A stretch of 64,000 nt of DNA, from NCBI RefSeq assembly GCF_001640805.2, contig NC_066833.1, forward strand, positions 14,624,068 through 14,688,067, given 5' to 3'. Numbering within the stretch: the stretch's first letter is position 1; each line of letters begins with the position of its first letter. This document shows, one piece after another, positions 1-18,039 of the stretch. The notes beneath the pieces are model-generated. The model was not told the DNA's origin. It did not search any database and saw nothing but the letters and a program-made list of their open reading frames with translations. Position numbers and translations under genes: made by a program. The stretch comes from Lates calcarifer. Lineage: Eukaryota; Chordata; Actinopteri; Centropomidae.

Positions 1-1071
1 ACGCCCACTTGTTTACATCAGAGAAAACCTACATTTGGCCTTTCTCAATCTCAGTCTGAATTATGCATTGAATTTATTCCCTCCTTCACAAATCTCCACC
101 TGTACACATCAGACAGACAGGTTTTTAAATATTTAAAAAAATACAGGGGTGTAACAATTCACCTGTTGCATCATTGTATCATTTGCAAATAATTACAGTT
201 GATTTGCGTCAGTGTACTAAGAAACATTCAAGTCACTCCATCTATTGCAATAACCAGAGTGAAATAACCATCAGTGTGTGCTAAAGCTGCTATTGTCAAT
301 AATTTTAACATCATAGCCACTGTTGCTAATGTCACTGCCATTTCTACTGCTGAGAGTGACATATGAGGTTGACACTGTTAAAGCATCAGTAAACATATTA
401 TTAACAATGCAATAACCTGTTTAACTAAACATGTTTTATTCTTAGTCATTATGGAAGATATGCAACCTACAGTACATTTCTATTTATACTGCTGTTTAAA
501 AACAGTCTATGGTCTAGACTTAATTTATATAATTTAGTGAAACATTAGTTGTCTCATGTTATTTTTAAATTGTACTCATGACCCTGCCCTCCTCTGGGCA
601 TTATTCATTTTATCCCCAACATCCAGAAATGGCAGCTGTTTTGAAGAGGACTCCTGATAATAACATTGTGTCACTAAGGAGTTTTGGAGATGCATTTGGG
701 GGGGGGGACAAGACTCCGTTTTCTCTTCCCAGTCACTCTTTGCATCCTCCATCTCTCCTCCACCTCTGTTTAATCTCATTAAACTATCATCCTCTACACT
801 CAACCACATACTGTATCTGTCATTGCCAAATATTTCTCACAGTACAGTTCTTTATTGGAAGGACGACACATAGTTCCCTAAAATGGCACATAAATAGAGT
901 TATCCCTGAATTTAATCTGAGCTGGAATTTTACAGGAGTAGCCGACATGAGGATGCGATCACCATAAAGTCATAAGCTACTTAGACACGCCATGTACCTG
1001 TGGTAATATTACAGGAGTGTGACAGAGATTTCTGGTAAGGATAATCATCAGAAACATCATCGTCGTCTTAC
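1..1071 (-). other. Intron 1 (part) of the left-edge minus-strand gene
   Basis: On the minus strand a GTAAGACG donor follows base 1072, so everything from 1071 to the window edge should be intron of the gene whose first coding exon is at 1072-1147. I see no further exon with convincing splice sites here. The open frames crossing this stretch are short, have no recognisable composition, and include a G-run at about 699-708. The rest of the gene lies outside the window. Confidence 0.5.
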
Positions 1072-1147
1072 CGTATTTGTCTGAGATCCCTGGTTGGCAC
1101 AGCACGGTCAAAAGGAACAGAGCTCGCCATGGTTTAAGGTGTTGCAT
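1072..1147 (-). CDS. First coding exon (partial gene) of an unrecognised secreted or membrane protein
   Basis: The minus-strand ATG at 1147-1145 has A at -3. It opens a 25-codon exon that reads as a signal peptide: MQHLKPWR, then the hydrophobic ALFLLTVLC, then a likely cleavage region QPGISDKY. It ends in phase 1 at a good donor (ACG|GTAAGACG). A phase-1 signal-peptide exon is typical of vertebrate receptors and extracellular proteins. I could not identify the family from 25 residues; genes near DES in other vertebrates are candidates, but that is a guess. The signal peptide and donor are seen directly; that this is a real gene is inferred from them plus the CpG-containing sequence just upstream. 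The gene continues beyond base 1. Confidence 0.5.
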
Positions 1148-1510
1148 GATCCTCTCCAGCCTCACAGCAGCAGCAGGAGGAGATGCAGAGAGAAAGATGC
1201 CGAGTCCTTTTGCTTTGGTCCCTTCTCTCTCTCCCCCCCGCCTCGCCTTTAAATCCCCATAATGTTCAAACGAGCTGCAGCCAGTGTCGAGAGCTCACAC
1301 TGAAGCCAAAAAGCTGCTGTGACGGAAAAATACAAATATATGGTTGAAAGAACTAATTCCTCACAGTGAAAAAGGTGGGGCGTGGGGATGAGGAGGAGGA
1401 GGAAGGAGGCGGGGGGAGACATGCGACGTAGTACCGACTCACGACAGCACAGCTGCGGAAATAACCGGGAGGAGGGGAGGCTCTGATGCTGCCTACTTGA
1501 AATCAACCTG
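1148..1510 (-). promoter_or_regulatory. 5' UTR and CpG-containing promoter region of the left-edge gene
   Basis: Sequence upstream of the minus-strand ATG is clearly richer in G, C and CpG than the AT-rich surroundings. It includes purine/pyrimidine-biased runs (1215-1245, 1385-1425) and several CpGs around 1420-1540. This fits a 5' UTR and CpG-island-type promoter. No TATA box is obvious. The transcription start cannot be placed by eye. Confidence 0.4.
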
Positions 1511-2045
1511 CGGCTACGTCATCACGAAATCAGCGCGAGAGGGAGATGATCGAAAGTGTTAGTTTTGAATATCCCACCCATTCACAAACGTCCATGCATG
1601 CGCACGAAACGTGAGACGTTTCTATCTCATGTAACAGTTTGCAGGTGTACACAGGTATATCCGTTCAAGGCTTACAACTTTATCGAATTGTTACGTATGC
1701 TTTTTCCAAAGTAAACACACAGGTGTGGAGCTTAAATTTAATAGAATTTCACGTTTGACAGTGGTCAAGAAATCTCAGACGTAGCTGAAGCGAAACCTGG
1801 ATGCCTAGTCGGTGATAAAACGAAAAAGTGTAAGATGAGCTTGAGCTGTTTTTTTCCCCTTGGAATCAACAGAAGGAAGAGGGGGAGGAAGGAAGGAACG
1901 CAGGCAGGAAGGAAGGAGGGAATAATGGAAACAAGTGTCTCAAAGGACCATACCTGTTGGGCCCTACACATTTACAGAAGTCACTCAGTCCAGGTAAGAC
2001 TACACTGCACTGAGATCCAACCACGTGGAAACTAAACTAGAACCT

Positions 2046-2046
<1 letters not shown>

Positions 2047-2097
<51 letters not shown>
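2047..2097. repeat. (TAA)n trinucleotide microsatellite
   Basis: About 16 uninterrupted TAA/AAT units. Read on the minus strand they give the spurious poly-tyrosine frame. Confidence 0.95.
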
Positions 2098-2101
<4 letters not shown>

Positions 2102-5100
2102 CAGAATGACTTGTCCTCAAATCATTGCTATTGTTATTGTAAAGATTTGTATATTTTGTAAATATTTGGCACGGACATAGGTACAGACTGAAAGCTGCAA
2201 ACACTTCATCAGTTAGCTTAACTGATCCCCACCACTCTACACACCCAAAAAGGCTTCCCCAATGGAGGTGGTGCCATAGCAGTTCATATTGTTTAGTTGT
2301 CCTATTGCTCCCTCTTGTGTCTGTTAAAACCAACCAAAACCATTTCTTGCCTTTCACTGACCTCCAAGTACTACTGCATATACACTAGGTTACTTTCTCT
2401 TAATTCATCAGAATTTATGATGATTTCGCTCTCCAGACCACCCCCTGCTGAAAGCATTTGATAATATAATATAATATAATATAATCAACAAATGTACAGA
2501 CTGCCCAGTGAAGGACCAGAATTCTTGGCTTTGGTGCTGCTATTCACACAGTGATCCTGTCCTTGCCATACCATAGGCAGCATCCAGGTAATGTCTGATA
2601 ATGTTGTGGGATTAGCAAGGCCTCTGCTCCTGAGAGTTGTGCATTATCCTCTCATGAAACACTGCTCATTTTACTGACAGAAGTCTGAGGCAACTGGACT
2701 GTAATAAGACAGGAAGTGGCCTTTCTGTCTGGCGTGACTCATGAATCACATGGTTTGATTTGATGTCTGCTGGCTCTCTATTTCAGGCACATTGTGCTGC
2801 TGTTGGCTTTTGATATCATATCTCTCTGAAAATAGACCCAAAGTAGATCCTCATAAAAGATGTCTATAAAGTTGTTCTGGGCTCTGTGTTACACGCTTGC
2901 ATGCAAACACAAATACTGTGTACACACACACAGCCTTTCTGTAGTTCTCTTCTAAATAACCATCACAACTAAACAATCCACACCTAAACCGTATTCTGAC
3001 CCTAACCCTGAGACCAAGTCCTAACCCTCAAACAGCTCTTTTAAGTCGGAATGATGGGTGGTTGCAAACTAAAATTTGACCACACAGCACAGTCTATGCA
3101 CGCACACACACGCACGCACAGTCCTTGTGTCACTCTTGTGTAGCAACTCAACTCACTGGCATGTGTGTATGCGTGTTTAGTTGGTTGCTGGGCAACATGC
3201 ATTCAGTGTTTATGAAGGATGAAACCAGCTGAACACCCCTCACCTATAGACACTATTTAAGTCATACTAAAACATCAAAGGGTTTTCACCATGTTTTACT
3301 CTCTCTCAGTCACCATTATACTATAGTTAATATCACATTCTGCACCTGCCAGAGCTAATGTACATAAACTCACTGTCACTGTATTACTTGCTGTTTATTT
3401 ACTTTAACATACAGTAAATGTATATAAAGGTGTCTCTATAATGTTGTCTTTTTAATTAAAACATACAGATCATCTATCTTAGTTTCACATATCCAGTGGT
3501 TAAAAAAGGATTGTCAAACAACTTCCCATCATACCATTTTTCCATCATGTCATCCACACTGCTACACTACCCTGAGTACCCCACCCTTGCATCGTGCTGA
3601 ATGACTCAAGTAAAGATTATAGAAAATCTTAAACATATTTCACACAATAAATGTATTTCTAAATTTAAATTGATGCAAGACAAAAATGAAATTTTGATTT
3701 AAATGGGTCTATCATATTTTGAGGAATCCAGACAAACACACAGAGATCACTAGTGCATAACCTAATTTGGCTTTTTCTAATGCAAACATGAGGAAATTAC
3801 TGCTGATATTTTTAAATTGCGATATTACATCCTATCCTTAAAATAGAATGATGAACGGATGAGTAGGGTTTGGCTGCTATGCGCTGTTGATATTCTCAGC
3901 CTTGGTGCGAGCATGTGTCTGTGTCTATGTGATAACTATTTTCCCAGACGTGCTGGGATCTGGCTGCTAATTTAAGTATATTTTATTTAGGCTAGGGGTC
4001 GGGTATTGCTTGTGTGTCTGAGGTTGTTAGGCAACTCGTAGGTAGCTCATTTTCTGTCCTGCGCCGATGATGTGGACTTCAACTGGGAAACTCCAGGATG
4101 ATTGCTCCAGTCATATCAACAGATAATTTCAGTAAATTCACGCCATGCTCATATCATGTCATTCACATCATCTGTAACCGTGAAAAAGCCCCCTCATCAT
4201 ACCTGGTATATGAGTGCAGTGGGATGGGAAATCATTGAGGATGTGACTCTAAAGCTCATGTCTGAATCCTTTAAAGGTGAAGTCATTATTAGTGGAGAGG
4301 CAGTGTCCCAGTTTTTAAGTCCACACATGAGCACATAGAAAATAACAAACTACAGAACTCCTATTTGTCAACACTAGAATATGTTGGGACTGTCTTTTGA
4401 AAACCATTTCCATCCAAGTCTATTTAGAGATCTTTCTGTGACTAAATGGGCATTTGGCATTAGAACAAGCAAAGTCATGGTCCTGGAAGGAGGCCTGATG
4501 ATATCTGTCTGACTATCTTATGATGAAGGACATCAAATCAATTATACAGGAACATTAACTTAGTAAGGTTAATTTCCAAAGATTTATGCGAGGTAAAACA
4601 AGTAGCTACTGTGTATCAGCTCAACCACTTGATTTAAATATTATAAAATGTCATATTTTTGTAGATTTATCCTTAAGGGACAATGAAGTATACCTCAAAC
4701 AAGTTTAAAGGAAAACATTAGACATTTGTAAACTGGGCACGTTTTGAAATGTGAACAACTCTCAACTGTGGAACTAACATGGCAGTGTGTTTAACAACAG
4801 CTTCCCTCAGCCACTATGAAGAGATCTGACATAGATTGGATTGTGTGGTACAGAAATGTCGGTCAAATCTTCTTTTAATTTGATATTTAATAGTAGAGTG
4901 TGATTGTCAGCAGTTATATTTATCCTGGAGCATGCCAGTAAAAACAGCATCATTATACTTATTTTTGTTGAGGGTGTCAGGCTCTGTCCTCTGTCCCATG
5001 ATCCTCTGGGAAAGATACTGGACAACAGAGTTCAAACAGGAAAGCTAAAAATAGAGCTGACACCACTAGCAGCTGACAGACACACACGCCACTCTTTGAA

Positions 5101-5636
5101 ACGCAAATACATGCACGACCACACACAGCGACCCCTCCGACTCCAACATATACGCACATGGAGACTCATGCAGTAATGTCATAGGTCTGGAGATTACAAA
5201 TTTTACGACTGGGAATCACAGCAGATTCTGCTTTAAGCTTTTATATGGTTTTCTTCGATGGTCATGTGACATATGACTGTCGTTAAGATATCTGTGGTCC
5301 ACCCACACAAGTGGTTCCACTTCTATCCAGCTTTAACCAGACTAAAGGAGTAATCAGCCAGGGAAGCCAAAAACACCCGTGTGGGTGTGCAGGGCCTTCA
5401 GATGTCTAACTTGTGTCGGAAGTCAGGCAACTGTGATGGCTCTCTTACAGATCATCATCACCTTCATCATTATCATCATCATTACCACCAACACATTCAC
5501 ATATAGTAGGTCTTATGACACAGGGCAGGGTAGAGATGCCTCACGAGACTGGGCTTGCTTTCAGCTGCAGCCCTGGGTGTCTGTCATGTCTGTCTCTTAC
5601 AGACGAACAACATTCATTCATGCTCTCTCTCTCACA

Positions 5637-5638
<2 letters not shown>

Positions 5639-5676
<38 letters not shown>

Positions 5677-5698
5677 TGCACACACACGCACGCGCGCG

Positions 5699-5733
<35 letters not shown>
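5639..5733. repeat. Compound (CA)n-(CG)n-(CA)n alternating tract
   Basis: About 95 bases of strict purine/pyrimidine alternation: CA repeats with a few CG/TG variants, a pure CG core near 5690-5706, then CA repeats again. All overlapping reading frames (His/Thr, Cys/Val, Arg/Ala) are artefacts of the repeat. Confidence 0.95.
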
Positions 5734-6896
5734 TAATATGTGGTGCAAAACTGCTAAGGACTTTGATTTGTACTTACATACATTCCATTTGCTGGAGGCC
5801 TACCTTAGCCTCACTGCCTGCTTAACCCAAACCATTTGCCTAATATTAAGTCTTATCCTTCCTCTATTTTATTAACATAGCATCAAATGTAATAAGATAA
5901 AGTGTAGTCATAGAATTATCTACCATGGTCCACATATTTTCTTTGACTAAGTTTGAGCCTGAGTTACTCAACCCTGTTTCCAGCAGCAGGCAGCCATTTT
6001 ACCCTGAAAGGTCCTATTACCCTACTATATGCCAGCTGCTTAGCACCAAACAGCAGTCAGATAAAGTAAGCAACCAACTGCTGTGTCAAGTCAAACATTT
6101 AACAAAGTAAGGATATTAAGAGACAAAAATAGAATAGAATAGACAAATAGCAAATAAGCAAATAAACAGTTGCAACATGCTAGCCATAACATCTTTATAA
6201 CGTAATGATATGACATTAATTCTGTCCCCATATGAACAAAGTTTGCACTTCAACATAATGAATATGAGACTGCTAATTCACATACAGTATTCCAAAATGT
6301 TCAAATGATACATTTAACCAGATAGTGCCTGGCTAATGAGCGCAGATTTGTACACTCACTCATGCTGCGAGTAAGTGCAGTGGAGAACCCTTATAATAAA
6401 ATGGAGCATATGACCTTCCTGGCAGCGGCTCTATCAGTCAAACCACACTGCTGCTTATGTAACCAAGGGTATGCATAACTCTGTTGTAACTGTAGCTACT
6501 GGTGGAGCAGTAAATCAAACACTGTCTATGATAAATTCTGATGTGCAGCATCAGGACACTGCTAAACATCTGTGTCATGTGCTTGGAAATGATCAAATTG
6601 ATACATTTTAAGGTTTGAAACTGACAATAAGTTGAGGCTGTTAAATGTGTGTGTGATCTACAACCATAAAACTACCATTAAGCTAAATTATAGTAAATAT
6701 GCCATGGCTATTTCAAATTTCAAAATAGGCTGTGATCCACTTCTCCCTCGGGATGTGTTACACAGTTACTGTTTATGACACAGGTCTATACTGTCTCTAC
6801 AACAACTGCCCACGTTAGAGTTCCTCCTTACAAATGCAGAGACTGACAGACTGACTGACTCACTTGCTCACTCGCTCAATCTTGCATCTATCCAAG

Positions 6897-6898
<2 letters not shown>

Positions 6899-6978
<80 letters not shown>
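6899..6978. repeat. (CA)40 microsatellite upstream of desmin
   Basis: A perfect dinucleotide tract of about 80 bases lying roughly 0.8 kb upstream of the desmin start codon. The long Cys/Val frames on the minus strand are translations of this tract. Confidence 0.97.
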
Positions 6979-6979
<1 letters not shown>

Positions 6980-6989
6980 GGCCCCTGTC

Positions 6990-7700
6990 CATTGCAGCAG
7001 ATGAAACCAAACCCCTTCAACAGCTGAATCGAGGGCTGGCAACAGCTGTGGGGAGGGGGGGAGGAATGAGAAGACAAGTGGGACTGGAGGAAAAATGAGT
7101 GGCTGACTAAGGGGGAGGAGATGCAGAGGAAAGGCTTGGAGAATAATGGATGACATATCAAGAGACTGCAATAAACTGATTACAAAAATGCAGTCTAAGT
7201 AAACTTCTCCTGAAAATCAAGTGGAGCTAGGTCATGGCTTTTTGTTTAAAAGGCAATCATTCATACTAAACATTATTGAAACAACTGAATTGTTGAAAGG
7301 TTTAGTTAGCTAGGGATTTCAGAGGCAAAATGAAGTCAAGATGACCAAAAGTGGGACTTTGATGAAAGCAGCCATATGATTCTGCTTTCAACAGTTACCA
7401 AGCTTTTCAAGAGTGTCCACATGGTCTCTAAAAAGCACCATTTACAGAACAACCCTCACTGCTGACATCTTAACACATGGGGAAATCTTCCAAAATGGGT
7501 CCAGTGTGAAAATCCTTCAGGTTTGGGCTTTGATTTAAAGTTCTGAGTGATCAATATAGGGAAAATGGGGTTGAGGTGGGGTGGAGGGGGTAGAGTGGGA
7601 GTAGAGACTGGGGTGAATGGAGGAGGGAGAACAGAGAGGAGGGCTTGGGGTAGGAGTGGGTGTGGTACGTCTACAAATAGCTGCACTCTGTGCCTGACGT
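6990..7700 (+). promoter_or_regulatory. Probable desmin promoter and proximal muscle control region
   Basis: Two CAGCTG E-boxes (7021-7026 and 7043-7048) lie about 650 bases upstream of the probable transcription start, with a GGAATG element (reverse of MCAT/TEAD CATTCC) at 7063-7068. An AT-rich box CTACAAATAG (7671-7680) is well placed as the TATA element, and it also differs at only one base from the MEF2 consensus. Mammalian desmin promoters use E-boxes and MEF2 sites, so the arrangement is plausible. The site matches are seen; their activity is inferred. Transcription would begin near 7700. Confidence 0.45.
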
Positions 7701-7803
7701 TTCCTCACTTAGTTTCCCTCCCAGTTGCCCAGTGGGACAGTTGGGTCTCAGCACCTCAAGTGGCTCTATCAAATCCACAAGTCAACCAAACAGTCAACCA
7801 GCT
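7701..7803 (+). other. Desmin 5' UTR (approximate)
   Basis: About 100 bases between the presumed start after the TATA-like box and the desmin ATG. The frame happens to stay open upstream of the ATG, but there is no upstream ATG in frame and the family begins at MSKSYTSSS, so the start at 7804 is preferred. Confidence 0.5.
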
Positions 7804-14331
<6,528 letters not shown>

Positions 14332-15095
14332 ACCAGAAGAGGCAACATTAGAAACACTATATTTGATAAATTCAGTTAAAAAAAAAAACATTTACATTTT
14401 CCTACCACTACTACAACAATGTATAAGCTGAGCCCATTTTTAGATTACAGTTTATATGGAAACACAAAACTGTACAAGTGAATGCAACCAGTATACATCT
14501 TGACAAAATGTACTGTATACATAATGAACAGGATAGAGGCACAATGGCGCAATGCACTGTCCTTTGCCTGGTTTTCAATAAAGGGCATTCCAGGACTTTA
14601 TACTTTATTCGTGTTACTTTCCATATCTCAAAAACACCTGAATTTGTTGTTTGTCTTGTCTGCAAAAATAATTCAAAGACAAGAGTATGGTTTTAATTAA
14701 CAAGAAATCTTTTATGTGGTTGTACTGGCCCAGTATCAATAGGGAAGTTTGCAAAGCACAAGACAGATCAATGGTCCTGAAACACCATGGTCAGAAGTGA
14801 TATTTTAACTGTAACTTTCACTGCACCTATTCCAAGTCTTCCTGTGAAAAAGCACAAGGATGTGATTTAGTTAAGAGGTGCTTTTATTTGTGTGACTGAT
14901 TAATGGAATGTGAGCTGTTGGTCTAAGCTTTGAGATATGTCAGAGAATACAAACATCAAATGAGAAAGGAACTCAGTCATGTTTTAAGTTTGAGCTCAAT
15001 AGCATGTGCTGGAGGTTTGGTTATATGTGTATGGGTAATGTATGGTATGGAGCTTCACTGTGACAACTATCTCAAATAAAGACAAGTATTATCAC
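14332..15095 (+). other. Desmin 3' UTR with two polyadenylation signals
   Basis: After the TAA at 14329-14331 there are AATAAA signals at 14577-14582 and 15075-15080. Either could end the message; the second gives a UTR of about 760 bases. The open frames on both strands here are short and unremarkable. Confidence 0.6.
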
Positions 15096-18039
15096 CATAT
15101 ACCACTTGAAAGTCAGTTTGTTCAGATGTTGTAGCAAATGAACATCTGTGATTTTTGTGTCTGTGCATTAGCCCAGAGAGCATACATGCCTTTTCTTTGG
15201 TTTCCTTATGAACCATTTCCACCCACTGCACTCATCATCTGACATGGACTGTATTAGGTTTCTAGAATGATACTGGCTTTCCCAGCCAAGCGTAACACTC
15301 TTCTGTCAATGTTTAATTCCATTTTATATAGAAAATAGGAGCTGCAGTCTGTTGAAATTATCAGTAACTGGGCTGGTCTCGGTGCAGAGTAAAGTGAACA
15401 ATGGCTTGTTAATGAGCTGGTCCCGGTCATGCTTTGTTTCCAGCAGAAAGCAGATTAGCGTTGCGCCAAGAATTATAGTCTGTGCAGGTTGTTTCTGAAG
15501 TCACTGAACTGAAAATGTCAGTGGAGATAAAAAAGAAAAAAATGGGGGGTGGAGGAGGAAAGAAAAAAGAAAGATACAAACAATAAATGAGCATGCACTC
15601 CGAGAGTGTGGCACAGAGAGAAAGTGAGAAAAATAGGAAGGGCAATTGTAATGAAAAGGTTATTCAGGGACACACAGGAAAAGAAACAAGACAATGATAT
15701 AGTGAGAGATAATTAGGCAGGACATATAAAGAAGCAAAGACAGAGAGGAAGTAAAAAAAAAACTTTTGCTATTCCAGTCATTAGTGGAGACATGTTGGTC
15801 AGAACTTTCTGTCTCTCCATTACAGTTTCTTCACACTGCTGTCAGCAGCAATGACTTCCCAGTCATCAAAGGTCAATAAAAAAAGAACATCATGTTCTTC
15901 TGTTCCATTTCCTTCGAACAAAGTCATTTTACCTCTCTGACCCCTTCTCTATCGGCTGGTGAAAGTACGTGTTGACAGTATTCAATCTGGCTTGCTTTAT
16001 GTGCTGCATAAAGCTCTCTCAAAAGCAATTTGTAGAAAACACTTCTTATGAATGACCCCTGATCACATCTGTATTTGACAAACAAGCTCTAACATCTAGT
16101 AGTTACATAACTGCTGCACTGTAGTTTGTTATCGAGCTGCAATGCAAATGTAGCCTGAAACCTACAAGTCAGACCACATCACTGTAAACATCATGAAGAT
16201 GATGTAGATTAACTCGACCAGCGAATTAGGTGCTTTGTTTTACCATGCGTTATGTTTGTAACTCCTCATTGGTTCTTTATCATGGCTAAGCTGCAGAGTG
16301 AAGAAAGAAGAATGAAAGGAAACAGAATCCTTATCCTGAGGCTGATGATGAATTTTGATAAGGACACAGTGAGAAATATTTGTTTTTTTTTTTTTTTACA
16401 TAAACACATAACATAGATAAACAATCTTGACATAGATCCCTTTGCTGTGCATTTTTTTAAAGATTTATGACCAAAATACACTATTTCTGAAATAGCTCAA
16501 CCCCATTTTGGCATTTCTGTGCTGCAGTATCTTGACTGTGTAAGAACAGTAGAGACAACAAGACCATTAGATTGTAGAATCACAATGTTTATCATATTTT
16601 AGGTCCATATAAATTCATGCTCAATAATAATAATATTAATAATAATAATACTACTACTAATAATAATATAATAATGAGCAGGTGATTTGTACAAATGTAA
16701 ACAGAGTGGCAGGGAAATTAATTGCTGTCTCGCAGTTACTGAATTACTGATGACTGCTGATAATCAGAGTCAAGGCTCAGTTTGCTGATTTTCAACAACA
16801 CCTGTTGAAACACAAGTATGAGAATGACACAAGTGCATCCACCACCCAGCCAAATGAAACCAGCTGGACCCACAGTAGTAACACAATATAAAACAAGTCT
16901 GCTCCTTAGAAGATAATCAGCTGGATAAATCACATAAGCGATCATGGCATAAACATGAAAATGGAACCAAGCATTTGTACATTTAAAAACTATTTACAGT
17001 TCAATATCTACAATAAAAGCGTTTCCCCGACATATATTCAGCAGTGATAAGCAATCACAAAAAATAACAGAAATATTAAAAGCAAATTAAAAGACGAAGA
17101 ATAAAGGAATTATTCATTTTATCCCCAAATCAGGAAGTGCCAGTGTTTCAAATTAACATTTTGTTTCTAAGCAAGGACAGTAATTATGTCACAACTGCAC
17201 TACAGTAAAACCACAAAAGAGGACCAAAACAGGACTGAAATGTAAGCAAAACCCGAAATAACACTTGAACAGCCACTACTGCAAAACATTATTGGAATAA
17301 CACTGATAGAGCAGAACAGAAGGCGACTTAGCATAATACATGTCAATAGGAGGGAGAGGATTCAAATGCCTTTTCAAAGCCCTTTACCTGGACAATGTAA
17401 GAGAATAGAAGAGGGTGCATCTGCTGGATTTAAGCAGTTAGACCTAATCACTAGGACTGAACAGTTCAGTCCTTTGAAAGATTCAGTAATGTTTAACAAT
17501 AAATGTTTTCTGATTACTGAGAAATGCACTGTGGTCACTGAAAACAATCAGATTATGATACTTGCTTCTGCACACTTAACACTGAAGCACATCACACTGC
17601 AGAGCAACATCCTTTCACTTCATTCAGTCAATGCTGAAAGTGTTTTGTGCACCTAGCAGACTAAACTGGAGTTTTTTTTTTTTTTTTTTTTTTTTGGGGG
17701 GGGGGGGGGGGGGTTATATGACAACAGTGACACACTGAAACACGAACACATTGAAAACTGCTACACAGCGATTCTCATGCAGTAATGATTTAAGGTGAAA
17801 ATTATTAGTCCTTCAGTCCCAGGTCCACCATACAAAGAACTGCAAAACCTGCCTGCTGAATCCAAGCACCACTTCAGTGTTCAGTGGTACTTAAGTATCT
17901 AAGTATATTGGGATTGTTTTGTTTATCTAAATCTCAGACATAAAATTTACAAAAACAAAATGCATAATCCAAAAAGTCATGATTTGTTTCAAATTGGAAT
18001 TAAAAATGTTCTATGTTGAGGAATTCACTTTTACATTTT
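15096..18039. other. Intergenic stretch between convergent desmin and tmem198
   Basis: AT-rich DNA with no supportable exon. It holds poly-A/T runs, an imperfect (TAA)n cluster near 16624-16675, and a striking T24G18 homopolymer pair at 17672-17713. Transcription from both sides converges on this stretch. Confidence 0.6.
17672..17713. repeat. T24-G18 homopolymer pair
   Basis: Twenty-four T residues pass directly into eighteen G residues with no interruption. Such a run is rare and is also a place where sequencing and assembly go wrong, so the exact length should not be trusted. Confidence 0.8.

Larger units (their letters stand above)
1511..6898. other. Intergenic DNA between the left-edge gene and desmin
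   Basis: There are no exons I can support. The stretch contains a (TAA)n tract (about 2047-2097), a short (ATAAT)n run (about 2460-2484), scattered CA-rich DNA, and the long CA/CG alternating tract at 5639-5733. The open frames here are short, and several are translations of microsatellites. Distal control elements for desmin could lie here but cannot be recognised without conservation data. Confidence 0.6.

Noticed and set aside
5379..5875. Overlapping long frames with His/Thr and Arg/Ala runs, plus the Cys/Val frame opposite
   Set aside because: They are produced by the CA/CG microsatellite; no frame has a protein-like sequence outside it.
6860..7171. Two minus-strand frames of about 100 codons with long Cys-Val runs
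   Set aside because: They are the (CA)40 tract read in two frames.
7690..7803. N-terminal extension of desmin upstream of the ATG at 7804
   Set aside because: The frame is open but lacks an ATG, lies at the predicted start of transcription and has no counterpart in desmins.
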